A stretch of DNA of 64,000 bases from Camillea tinctor (Eukaryota; Ascomycota; Sordariomycetes; Xylariales; Xylariaceae): contig MU394093.1 of assembly GCA_022578605.1 (NCBI GenBank), positions 248,001 through 312,000 on the forward strand, in the 5' to 3' direction. The position numbers and the translations under genes are program-made. Shown piece by piece: positions 22,901 to 32,272 of this stretch. The first letter of the stretch is position 1; every line of letters begins with the position of its first letter. The notes beneath the pieces are model-generated. The model was not told the DNA's origin. It searched no databases and saw nothing but the letters and a program-made list of their open reading frames with translations.

Positions 22901-23015
22901 GTATGTTAATAGGTAAGGCACCGTCCTCGGATAAGAAGTCATTTTGAGGGTCGACAACAAGTAGAGCCTTCCGGGTCATCAAAGAGGGAAGAACCGCTGT
23001 ATCTATGGGAAACAT
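19968..23015 (-). CDS. Three-domain fusion: isochorismatase-like, AlkB dioxygenase, GST-like
   Basis: A single exon encodes 1015 residues. Residues about 15-245 are an isochorismatase-family (cysteine hydrolase) domain: VVDPQNDF supplies the Asp, LFKSHYSAF the Lys, but the nucleophile site reads GSFTNIGVMATA, with Gly where the family has Cys. A Ser/Gln/Ala-rich linker follows, with an (AK)n run near 375. Residues about 530-775 are an AlkB-type Fe(II)/2-oxoglutarate dioxygenase close to ALKBH2/3: the iron ligands HSD (about 638) and His in WLHGIR (about 714), and the oxoglutarate-binding Arg in RISLTFR (about 741). Residues about 800-1010 resemble a glutathione-transferase fold, with SAMSLADFAFWPVL as the C-terminal helical signature. 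The AlkB part should be active in repairing alkylated DNA or RNA; the first domain is probably a pseudoenzyme and the role of the GST-like part is unknown. Confidence 0.88.
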   Translation of the reverse strand: MFPIDTAVLPSLMTRKALLVVDPQNDFLSEDGALPINIPMDLPERISEFVNGFRQNGGEVIWVQSRFESPRSASCEQILTSMTPTHPGSSGPSKSRRPRAPPQIADCGSCPEAFLAEGEPELRKCVRQGTPGIEMHPTVKQAVGPKDHVLFKSHYSAFKSKQLLQLLRIKFVTEIFICGSFTNIGVMATAVDAASHGYTMTIVEDCCGYQSMTRHRCAIRQMTETTGCDVLASSDVLESLAPMSKQPQKPEHRSSIAAASRYPTVCHHHRAGDGDVSPASQIQSSFEKLSLSVEPAADKPELQTHAKEQEPNQPLQPVGEEPTPQTEKQTNRDVLVPGGRRTPLPDGSSSNSSSSSSSGGNAAGTSANDNDKAKAKAKAKAKADAGANANLDIKPQKAESHQEAQAPARGQAISLPSLQSSSSAELQLELESKHEHEHKHEMLDSHRSRRKGAETPSTVETSRFWSSNETSDSSEEALTPISKMTANARESRSIANGTPDQDSAQDSTSLGDKKPATMETSDINPSESEPLCEGDTRVFYDVLPPILAENIFERIRDEVLWQRMSHQGGEVPRLVAVQGQIDEDGTMPVYRHPADESPPLLAFSPTVAEIKRVIERRLGHPLNHVLIQFYRDGNDYISEHSDKTLDIVKGSFIANVSLGAERTMTLRTKRPPKEKRALAEETPGASGPKRQIQRARLPHNSLCKMGLVTNMRWLHGIRQDKRLDREKSEAELAYDGGRISLTFRQIGTFLDRDNKLIWGQGARAKSKEQAREVVNGQTPEAIRMLQGFGRENQSTEFDWTEYYGEGFDVLHISTAARLFLSSDPVVNMRIQLMLAEYGISYARGSMSPHFHWKDGKPTRDPAAIPEDLPIKFVDNDVSKTTVHGGLGIMLYLDRKHAARSAQLPSSSPDLARELERFQQGLGLLDKYRACHAPTDSKALRRELATWDAYAREAGEFIAGSAMSLADFAFWPVLHAIVSSTDGEFNFKDLKAYYEHIKMRASGAQVLAGATTSSSS

Positions 23016-23913
23016 GGCGAAATTCTAGCAAAGCATGTGTAGTATGCAAAATGGGTTTGCAAAGGTTCGAGAGCTAGCAACAACGTTAATATAATAATAA
23101 GGGGCGGTATAAGTTGGGCGCTCGGCTTGGGGAACATGGGGGTTGACGACTTACAACATGAATAAATAGATACTAGTAGCAAGATGACGTATAATAAAAA
23201 AACAATTAGGTAGGATAGAGAGACATAAGACTCGGTACTTTAGATATGTATAAGAATAATAATAGAAACAGAAAACACCAAGGTTTTCTCCTTTCCCTTT
23301 TTCTCTCGGCCGATAAAAATAAATAAAAGAAAATAAAGGAACACAAGACAACGACTTATAACGACGATAGGGTAGCAGGGAAGTGGGTGAATGTAATATC
23401 GAAGGTCGGGTGGTCGTAGGTCAGAACAATCATGTGAGTGATGGGTAGCGGGCAAGGCGGAACAAGAAGTCAGGGGGGGGGGAGAGGGTTGTTGATGTTG
23501 TTGTTGTTGTGATAGCACAAGGTTTAGGATGATGAAGGTTTCATTCGATGGACCCGGCAGGCAACGGAACAGGAAGTAAAACGTGGTAAAGAGGCCTTGT
23601 TGTGTGACCCGAAAGATCCCTCTCGGCAGTCCAATGGAATTAGACGGGTATGAGGGTATGACGAGGGTTATGAAGGGAGGGCATTCACTAGGATATGCAT
23701 GCAGGGTTCATTGGGCATGTAGTTTGTCAAGTAGCCTGTCATGTATGTAGTATGTGTGTTATGTATGTCATGTATGTAAGGCTAGGTTTAGCTTTCTTTT
23801 TTTTTCTTTTTTTCTTTTTTTCTCTTTTCCTTTTTTCTTTTATAAGTTGAGAGAAACGGGAGGTAAGGTATAGCTGTTTAGGTTAGTAATAATAAAAGAA
23901 AAGACTGGAGTGT

Positions 23914-23914
<1 letters not shown>

Positions 23915-23946
<32 letters not shown>
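23915..23946. repeat. GT dinucleotide microsatellite
   Basis: Sixteen uninterrupted GT units; intergenic. Confidence 0.95.
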
Positions 23947-23950
<4 letters not shown>

Positions 23951-25526
23951 TATAGTATGTTGTAGTAGTGGTAATGTTATGTGGAAGAAGGTGGTGTGGA
24001 AATGCTAGAGGATTTGTAGGGTAGTATTATAACCCTAGCTATATGCGTGGCGTACGTGTGTATGTGTGTATTGTATATGTAGGAATGTGGATAATAAATA
24101 CCTATATAAGAGTATTATATTATATCATTGCATGTGTTCATGTAGTATCATAGTAGCATTTTTTGGTCTGTATTGTAGGCAAGTGATTTGTTAAAAAGAA
24201 GAAGGTAGAAAAAAGGAGAAGGAGAAGAATAAATACCTAGGTAAGGACGATGAAAATTATAGAAGAAGAAAAAGGAAGCAAGAACTTTAAACCAAGACCT
24301 ACGAGGAAGGAAAGAAAAAAGTCTTAGCAACAAGGGTAGATACCATACCTAAGTAGGCAATGTAATGTACATTAACATCCCCATAAGTAAAGTAAAGTAG
24401 AGGTTAGGAAAGAGGGGCCCGAGGGGTATTAACTTGTCGGAGCTCTCTCCCTATGCCCTCTCGCCAATAGAAACCCTCAATTTTCGGAAACCTCCTTCCT
24501 CCCTGTCAAACCACATGGTAGACTACGCCCGAAAATGGCTAGGTCCTCCTTCTTTTCCCTTTCCTTTTCCTTTTCTTTTCTTTTCCTTTATTTATACACA
24601 CCAGTACATTTACATAGTTGTATGAAGGCATATATATCAGTCATAACTTTGGTAGGTCGTATCGATTCCCTGATAACTAACCCCTTTCCCCCACCTCTTT
24701 AATAGTTCGGTAGGTAACCTCATGTAAGTTACCTTATAGTATGTAGTAAGTAGTATGACGACGGAAACATAACATGAAATAATGCTTTTGATTTTTATTC
24801 TTCCCAAGTCTAAGTCTTATAAGTCTTATATTGTCTCCACTAACTAATGTAGCAACAATGTATTGCCTAAGGTAACTTATAAATTAGTGTCAACGGTCGG
24901 GGTTATTTGCCGATACTTAATGTCGACATGTTAAGTTAAGTTATCGTCAATAGTGTTAGTGCGTGTGGATCTGCTCGACCTTCTCGTCATGTTGGCGAAC
25001 ATAGCGTATGCTTCGTAATGTCAAGTAGGTACAAACCAACAAAGTGGCATTATCAAAAAAGTGAAATGAATCCACCTGGCCCTCGGGCAATTAGTTGTAA
25101 GTCATTACAATAACTTGAACTAGTCCGCAGGTTTCCGAGCTTACCGTCGACATTAGAACCTTTACATCAATAAGTTTTTGTATATACATCAATGTACATA
25201 CACTAACACCTCAATAAGGTATAGTGAATACAAAAAAGTATAGCACCATCAACGAAACGTTATAGTCTAAGTACTACCCAGCATACATACACCATTCGGT
25301 AATAATAATAGCAATAAAAATAAAGAATTTGGAGTGGGAGGGGTGGAGGACGTGATCGACATTCTATGATGCCAAATGTTGTTGCAGCTTGCTGACACTT
25401 GCATGTTCTAGACTCGGACCTACGTGGAAACTCATCTACTTCAAAACAGAATTTCCTGTCACCTGTCTATCATTAAGACCAGGGGCGGAGAAAAAAAAAA
25501 GGGATATGGAGATATGAGAATACATA

Positions 25527-25530
<4 letters not shown>

Positions 25531-25558
<28 letters not shown>
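25531..25558. repeat. 28-nt poly-T run
   Basis: A pure T homopolymer in intergenic DNA. The length may be imprecise, as homopolymers often are in assemblies. There is no target-site duplication or adjacent coding sequence to suggest a retroposed tail. Confidence 0.9.
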
Positions 25559-25561
<3 letters not shown>

Positions 25562-28518
25562 AAGCGAAGTCGTATTCTGGAGAAGTATCATCCATTGATC
25601 TACCTCTACACTATATATCTTTAACTGATATCGTGGACAAATCCTCTAATAGATTGACCGACTCTTCCGGTATGTAGTATTATCGCGTGTGGTATGCATC
25701 TTTCACCATCACCACTCCACCCTGGTAAGTTCACATCATGTTTCGGTTGAGGATGATGCTTTGGAGTTTATCGTCATTGTTAGTAGTAGTCTTCTTCATC
25801 TACATCTACATCTACATTTATATCTGCTTCTAGTGCTGCTGCTACTGCATATGTAAACTGCTGACACTGGCTGATGCAAAAATGCTATAATATAATGATT
25901 CCTATGATAATGATAATACTGATGCTGATGCTATGCGCAGTAATACGGAATACTTGAACCGCCCGACAAGGCTTGACCCGACCTGACCTGACTTGACCCT
26001 ATAATACAAAACCTAACCTAGTGTAAGTGAAAGAATTAAAAAAAAACCTCCCCTCAAATTATCTTGACCAATGCTCGGACAATTTCCAGTTACTGTACAT
26101 CTCTCCGATCGATCCATGTCTGCCCATTCTCGACGCGTTAGGCTGCTCAACGATGTGATTTGGCATTTCCAACAAACAGCTTGTTTCAAGTCCTGAAGAT
26201 CCCATTCAGGTCCGACTCTCTTGCTTACCACCATAACGTAACCCAACTTGAAACCTACCAAAATGCCATGCCAGACCTATATAGGTGACAGCCACGGACT
26301 GCTTACTTGCCTACCTTAGCCAGGAACCCCGATGATCTTAGCTCAGTTCAAGCTGTTAACCTTACCTTAGGTTTGACGGTTGCTCCCGTCTCACCGAGAG
26401 TAGCGGGAATTAATTGTCCGCTCTCATATATATCAGGGCGAGGTCCTGATCGGATTCTTCAGTGTTCCTCGGATTCTTCCTATCAGTTCCAAGCAAACCC
26501 GTCATGATGTGTTTGTGCGCGCGTGTGTGGCAGGGCTGCAGGAAGATGAGGTAACACTTCTTTGCCCGTGGCAATAGTTAGCTAACCTACATATGCATAC
26601 ATAACCTACTTGCTTTATACATCTACCATGCAGATATAGGCAAGTATCCTGACTTACACATCCATGTCCGTTCATATATCATATCGCATGAGGTTGCTGT
26701 ACAGATCCGTCGAAAAAAAATAACACCCCCACAACAGGATTTGTATAGGTAATGGATTGTTGTTTTGATTTGATATGGCAATATGCTTAACCTACTTCGA
26801 TGTAATAGATTACTTTACTTACCTTACTTTATAATATGGGGGAATATTACCCGTCTTTAACCCCCTTCATTGGCCGCCCTGTCGCAGCTCATCGACGTAT
26901 CAACGCCGGGCTCATCCTCTCGGCTCAGGCAAAAGAACAATGCAGACTGCTTACAACCGCATATAAGGAACCCTTCTCCTGCCCGCCCATAACTACCAGA
27001 GTGCCATGACACGATGCAACCCATCAACCCGTGCCCGATTCGCCATTTGGCCGAAAAAGGTTTAGATGGCCGTCCGAGATCTGCCATGTTTGTGTGATGC
27101 TATTATGTCTTGCAGCATGGCATTTCTAACCCAACCATTTTCCGCTCCTCAAATCGAGATCCTACCATACATAGGCAGCTGCATCATGCTGTCGCAAAGT
27201 TTTTCTTTTTTATGAAAACCAAAAAGAAAAGAAAGAGAGATGTTGACGACACGGTGAAGATATAAGAACAATATCCGCGCATTGGGACAAATGACCAAAC
27301 AAACAAGCATGTACACATCCGTACAACTGATAACATATATATATATACATATATATATATGTGTGTGTGTGTGTATGTACGTAAAGGTAGCTCCCAAGGC
27401 CGCAATATGCATAATCTAAAAGTGATTGCGTGGTGTAGATGTAGGTAGACAATGAGGCTATCATAATTAGGTTAGGTCATTGTACTTATGTTTGCGAAAT
27501 TCAAACTCTGTGGACTTTCTTACCTCGCAACAAACTGCGATGCTACCTATGTAGGTACATTGTGTGTGAACCATCTCCGCCATCCCTGTTCCTCCCGTTA
27601 CTTGCTACTAGATACTATCAGAAGAATTTCTAAGGCTGCATTGACCTACCTAGCTACCTACCTAGGCTATCCGTTTACATACTAGACAATAGTGGTAAGT
27701 AGGCTAGAGTACGAAGAGGATGGGATTTCGCGAGAAATTACTATGTATAGTATCGGGTAGCTAGCGAGGTCACGGTGTTCGAGATAAAGTACACCCAGAT
27801 CGTGTAAGGGCAAGGGGGAGGAAGAGAGTGAGAAAAAAAAAGATAGATGTCATAGGTAGGCGAACAATGGTGTCAGTTAGGTGGGGACGCCGGAGCGCCT
27901 CCAGCGGCCCTCAACCTCGGATCACGGCCTTATTGTGGGAGGTGTAAACCATCAGCTATCAGGCTCGAAAGCTGAAAGCCGTTCAATTGGCGAGAGAAGG
28001 CGAAAACGGAAAGCATACAAACAGAACAGAATGGGACGAGACCAACAAATGAACATACGAGCGAATGAACGATCAAAGCCGACCTCGTCTGCCGAAAAGG
28101 GGAAAGGAGAAAAGGAAACATAAGAACCCAGCTTCTGACAAACCCCACGATGGGTCACGGCAAGCCTGTGTAAGTGGGTATGTAGTGCACATATGTAACT
28201 TCTCGGGCTGAGTAAATACCCAGGCTGGATAAACAAGTAGAATGTATGATATGACTTAACAAAGACAAAACACAGGCAACTCTAAGGCTATGGCATATAC
28301 ATAACTCCTATCCATAATCAGGTGACCTAGCCTCTTTATACCATATTCCGTCATCGTCTTCCAAAATCTATAGCGTGAATTAGAAATAGGTAAAGACCAG
28401 AAAAATAGGTAATTCTCTATCCGTCTCCTTCTAGTATAAAATGTCCGTCTATGATCTAGGTCCATCTATCTCTCTATCTCTCTATCTCGTTCATCTATCT
28501 CATCTAGATATGTGCTAT

Positions 28519-28570
28519 ATATATCTTCTCTATATATCTTCTCTATATGTCTTCTCTATATGTCTTCTCT
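28519..28570. repeat. Tandem repeat, four 13-bp units
   Basis: Four head-to-tail copies of ATATRTCTTCTCT; the first two have A and the last two G at the variable position. It follows a CTAT/CTCTAT-rich stretch (28460-28500). Confidence 0.9.
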
Positions 28571-29026
28571 ATAAGCCGCGTCATCAATTTCGCCGGTATT
28601 GAGTACTTTGTTGTTCGTTTGTTATTAGTGACCAAGCTTTCCCAATACTACCGTACTGGGAAGTGATTCCCTCGATTCCATTCGCTGCATCAACCCCTCC
28701 TCTCAACCCCCCCATGCTCCCATTATGTACATACAAAGTGTAGACACATAACAAACCCCATTCTCCAGCGGCCAGCCAGCCAGCGGCGGGGTTACGGAGT
28801 GATGAAAATGAGTCTCCCCAACCCGAAGTCTATTCCATGCCATCTTGATTAAATCCCGGTGTCGAATCCCGAGCTCCGGGCTCTGACCTCCAGGATAATT
28901 GGTTCGTTAAGCAGGGCAACCCTCTTTTTTTCCTCTTAGGTGTTGTCCCCTTTTAGTGTTTCAAATCGAACGTGCTATCCACCCTTTCTCTCGTATGGCC
29001 GTCCAGTCGTTTCCCTCGTTGCTACG

Positions 29027-30481
29027 TTATGCGGCGGACTTTAATGTAGTAGTGGGCATCACCGCTGTTGTCCTTTCCAGACAACCACCACCACTACCAC
29101 CACAACTAACACAACCGACCTGTCGATCCGGATCCAGATCCAGTAGCAGTATCTCGCTCAGCGACCGATGGATCTCGGCAAAATGCGGTCTCTCGGTCCC
29201 GACAGGGGACGCGCACCTGCGGTGCAAGGCTGCGAGTAGCATCGCGACGCGCAGTTCCTTCTCATGGAAATTAGGTCGAGGAGCCAGTCGCCAGACATCC
29301 TCGATTAGGTGTGCGAAGGCTAGCACTTCGAGCCGCTCTAGTTTCCCCCTGTTGTGGCCATTGTACTGTTCGTGGTCCCCATAGACAGAGGCAGCGCCGA
29401 GGTCGCCGAGCAGGGCGTGCCCTTCTTCGTTAAACAGGATGTTATGCGCGTAGAGATCTCCGTGCGCGATGCCCCGATTGTGAAGGTGCGCAGCCGCCGA
29501 CGCGATGCCGCAGAGAATGCGCAGGCTCTGCGTCGTGGTTAGCCCGGCTGAAGGCGAAGAGGGGAAACAGTCGCGCGTGCAGCTCTGTAGCGACGGTGGC
29601 AGGCCTAGGGTAGTGTAGCTGGGCGGGATGAGCTGCAGGACAAGACCTTCACGACGGTCGGGGTGGTTCAGTATTTTACCCAGAGGGTCGATGAGGTTTT
29701 CGTGCGACCCGGCAGTCATGCACGCCCGCATTTCATCTAAAGGGGTCCCGTCGCTTGTCACGTCGCCTTTGAATAGCTTGATGGCTACATGAGACGAGCG
29801 ATTGTCTCTGTTCCAGACCCCCTTAGAGATGATACCCGATGCGCCCTCGCCGAGCATCTCTTGGACGTCCAGGTCCGACCAGCTAGCCTCGACCAGACCG
29901 AACGAAGCTGCCTGGCGCTCGCGAGCCAGTGCTGATGCCGTAGAGCACGGGTTTCCGGCGAACGAGAGGAATGCTAGTTCAGGGAGGTCGAAGAGCCAAG
30001 CTGGTAGCTGCTCGAGGCAATTGGCGGCGAGTCGAAGCAGGCCGAGCTTCTTGCAAGAGGCCATCTTGTCGGGCAAGCTAGTCAGCCGGTTGCCAGAGAG
30101 CATACACTTCTGAAGACGCCAGCATTTACCGATACTCTCAGGCAGAGCGACGATCTCGTTATTAGTCAATATAAGCCACCGCAAACGTGGTGGTAACGAA
30201 TCCTCAGGGATCGCAGACATATGATTGCCCCGGAAGGCAACCATCTCGAGCTCAGGGCATGAGGCTAGCTGCCTAGGGAAGACTGCGAAATTGCAATTCG
30301 AGAAGAAGGCGACCTTGAGCTTCTTCAGGCGACCGAAGTCGTCTGGTAAGGTAGACAAGCCGGTGCCTGAGAGATCAAGATGCTCGAGCGAATCAGCATG
30401 GTCGAAGACGGAAGCTGGGAGGTGGGAAAGGGGATCTGAGATCCTCAGTCTTGTGATAGGAACGAGACCTGGGTTAGACAT
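29027..30481 (-). CDS. Leucine-rich-repeat protein kinase, bacterial-like architecture
   Basis: One exon, 484 residues. Residues about 20-185 are seven or so short LRRs of the LPxxL type (for example LEHLDLSGTGLSTLPDDFG, then LRWLILTNNEIVALPESIG). Residues about 205-450 are a protein kinase: glycine loop LGEGASG, VAIK with the ATP-binding Lys, catalytic loop HGDLYAHNIL (Asp and Asn kept), and metal site DLG in place of DFG. The C-terminus is short and Gly/Cys-rich. LRR fused directly in front of a small Ser/Thr kinase, without signal peptide or membrane helix, is typical of cytosolic bacterial LRR-kinases, and the LRR wording is close to those. In this window it stands alone between two gene-poor, repeat-bearing regions. 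No substrate can be inferred. The intronless form and architecture suggest horizontal transfer, but this is not proven. Confidence 0.85.
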   Translation of the reverse strand: MSNPGLVPITRLRISDPLSHLPASVFDHADSLEHLDLSGTGLSTLPDDFGRLKKLKVAFFSNCNFAVFPRQLASCPELEMVAFRGNHMSAIPEDSLPPRLRWLILTNNEIVALPESIGKCWRLQKCMLSGNRLTSLPDKMASCKKLGLLRLAANCLEQLPAWLFDLPELAFLSFAGNPCSTASALARERQAASFGLVEASWSDLDVQEMLGEGASGIISKGVWNRDNRSSHVAIKLFKGDVTSDGTPLDEMRACMTAGSHENLIDPLGKILNHPDRREGLVLQLIPPSYTTLGLPPSLQSCTRDCFPSSPSAGLTTTQSLRILCGIASAAAHLHNRGIAHGDLYAHNILFNEEGHALLGDLGAASVYGDHEQYNGHNRGKLERLEVLAFAHLIEDVWRLAPRPNFHEKELRVAMLLAALHRRCASPVGTERPHFAEIHRSLSEILLLDLDPDRQVGCVSCGGSGGGCLERTTAVMPTTTLKSAA

Positions 30482-31187
30482 GGTGTCTTGTATCAGATGA
30501 GAAAACCGGATGAGCCCTGCGCACCGTACCGTGCGAATCGAACCCTCCTTAGGGGTTGGATAGGTTAGATGCTTAAAGGTGTAAATAGGTGAATAGGTTG
30601 CATATAGATTAGAGCCGAGGAGGAGGAGGTGGTGGTAGGATAGACCGCCCTAAAGAGGTTGAGGGTTGAGGGTTAAGCGTTAAGCGTTAAGCGTTAAGGG
30701 GGTGAGGATTAAGGAGGTGAGGGAGGGACCATCGATAAGAAGTATGTCCATACTAAGTAACCTAACCTAGTAGTTAATAGGCGGGTGGTGTGTACGGCTA
30801 AGTCAATAGCCTATAAAGTGCCTGTTTAAACCGTGCGCAGGCGTGGGTCTCACTATACATATACTAGAGAGGTGAGTTATCCGGAGTAATGTCTCATCTC
30901 ATTTATTTATCATATATGTAGGTAGGTAAATAGGTGCAGTACAATATTACGTGTATTGATATCTGCATCTAACCGAGCATTCTACTTGTGTATTTTCCTG
31001 CCTGCTTTACTTACATTATTAAGTACCTAGGTAGTAGGTAATATGTATAAATGAAGTCATCGTCAGATTTGTCATACCGGTAGATAACCTTGGATGAGAG
31101 AGCCTTTGTAGGTAGGCAGTACCTAGATACTACTACCCAAGCACTAGGTACTATGTAGGTACCGTCCCACTTCAACCCATGACATGA
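30482..31187. other. Intergenic region upstream of the LRR-kinase
   Basis: About 700 bases with a heptamer repeat (30658-30699), TAGGTA/CCTAGG motifs at 30920-31160 and no gene. It should contain the promoter of the minus-strand kinase gene; no element can be named. Confidence 0.5.
30658..30699. repeat. Six 7-bp tandem units (GTTRAGS)
   Basis: Two copies of GTTGAGG, three of GTTAAGC and one of GTTAAGG in a row, about 180 bp upstream of the kinase start. Confidence 0.9.
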
Positions 31188-31196
31188 CTTTCCACC

Positions 31197-31723
31197 GGAA
31201 AGACTAGTATGACGGTAGGTCCGTACTAGTCTGACGGTACGCCACACACCCGCCACACACTAAGCCTAAAGACATCTAGTCGGCCTTAGTACACTGCCAC
31301 GGGTACATGTGCCTCCCAAATAGAAGTACCTTTTCTATCTCACGGTCGCAAAGTCAATTGCAAATGTCGCGATTTAATTGAATTCAATTGCGCAACATAT
31401 TGCAACTGCAATGCATTTGCAAATAAAAATTTTAATCCATTTTAATTTAGCGAAAAAAAAAAAAACACCCGTCTCTATCTCTCTTGGCCCCCTAAACTCT
31501 CCATAGCCAGGTGCCTTAAGGCATTTCAGCGCCTTAAAATCCGAAAAGTATGCCGAACCCTTTGAATTTATAACCGCAAAACAATAAAAATACATACATT
31601 TTAGGGGTGCTTGTGCCTGTAGCCGTGTACTAAAGTTAGCTAAATGTCTTTAAGCTTAGTGTGTGGCGGGTGTGTGGCGTACCGTCAGACTAGTACGGAC
31701 CTACCGTCATACTAGTCAAACCG
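31197..31723. mobile_element. Non-autonomous Mutator-like (MITE-type) element, 527 bp
   Basis: The ends are long inverted repeats: about 75 bases starting GACTAGTATGACGG at 31202 recur almost exactly in reverse complement ending at 31717, with weaker similarity for another 40 or so bases inward. The element is flanked on both sides by the same nine bases, CTTTCCACC (31188-31196 and 31724-31732), a perfect target-site duplication. Each arm also contains a smaller palindrome, GACTAGTA...TACTAGTC. The middle (31360-31460) is AT-rich and has no transposase. Long TIRs with a 9-bp duplication are the hallmark of Mutator/MULE elements, so I call it a MULE-derived MITE. Differences between the arms are mostly C to T or G to A, which could be RIP or ageing. 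Confidence 0.85.
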
Positions 31724-31732
31724 CTTTCCACC

Positions 31733-32272
31733 TATGCGACGGACCGCTAAGTAGCTATGCCAAGTGCCATCAGCTGTTGGATTGCTTCCAGGTCACTAGT
31801 TACCTAAGTTAGTAAACTAAAACACCTGCACCTGCGTTTCTTCCTCTCTTCTACTTAGTAGTATAGATACTAGGTACGTAGTATAAATACTACTACTTAC
31901 TACGCATATCCTCTCTATCGACCTCATGGGAGCCTGTGTCCACGCGTGATACCTATATTATCTAGCAGCATTTTCTCCATGCTACGTTCGATAGTATAGT
32001 CACTCTTTCTCGCGCTGCATCCACTAAAAAGGGAAGAAAAGGAAAAGACACAATCTCTAGCTTGAGGAATACGTAACACCGCCGCCTTCATCATCAGTTC
32101 TATCCCGTCTGCCAGGCAGATCTCTACTTTTTGCGATTGCTAAAGCTTCTACGGCGGTCTGTGACGGGGCCGCTTACACAACGCGTGGCCTAGTCATCTG
32201 TAACGATACTTCTTCGAGATTCCCAGACTCACTCGCGCGCATTCGAGAATAATCATCGCCGTCGTGGGAATC
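31733..32272. promoter_or_regulatory. TAF8 upstream region
   Basis: About 540 bases between the transposon remnant and TAF8, which must contain the TAF8 promoter. It has a tract of TACTTAGTAG/TAGGTACG-like repeats at 31850-31905 and becomes GC-richer toward the start codon. No specific element can be named. Confidence 0.35.

Larger units (their letters stand above)
23016..29026. other. 6-kb gene-poor, repeat-rich region
   Basis: I find no gene. The DNA has CT/poly-T tracts (23797-23840), a GT array, a 28-nt poly-T run, an AT/GT array at about 27335-27375 and a 13-bp tandem repeat near the right end, with many TAGGTA-like motifs. The ORF at 26857-27087 (-) and the one at 27881-28123 (+) have no recognisable domain or splice partners. 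The first several hundred bases are probably promoter and leader of the AlkB fusion gene. The CATCTA-rich part at 25795-25870 is simple sequence. Confidence 0.5.

Noticed and set aside
25745..25885. Candidate box C/D snoRNA (GATGATGC ... GCTGATGC)
   Set aside because: Boxes occur in simple CATCTA/CTG-rich sequence, with no terminal stem or known guide.
26330..26400. tRNA A-box-like TTAGCTCAGTT
   Set aside because: No matching B-box or cloverleaf follows.
26857..27087. Minus-strand ORF of 76 codons with Cys and Trp
   Set aside because: No splice partners, no recognised motif, isolated in repeat-rich DNA.
30520..30570. Possible tRNA B-box on the minus strand (GGTTCGATTC)
   Set aside because: The flanking bases do not form a T-stem and no A-box or acceptor stem is found.
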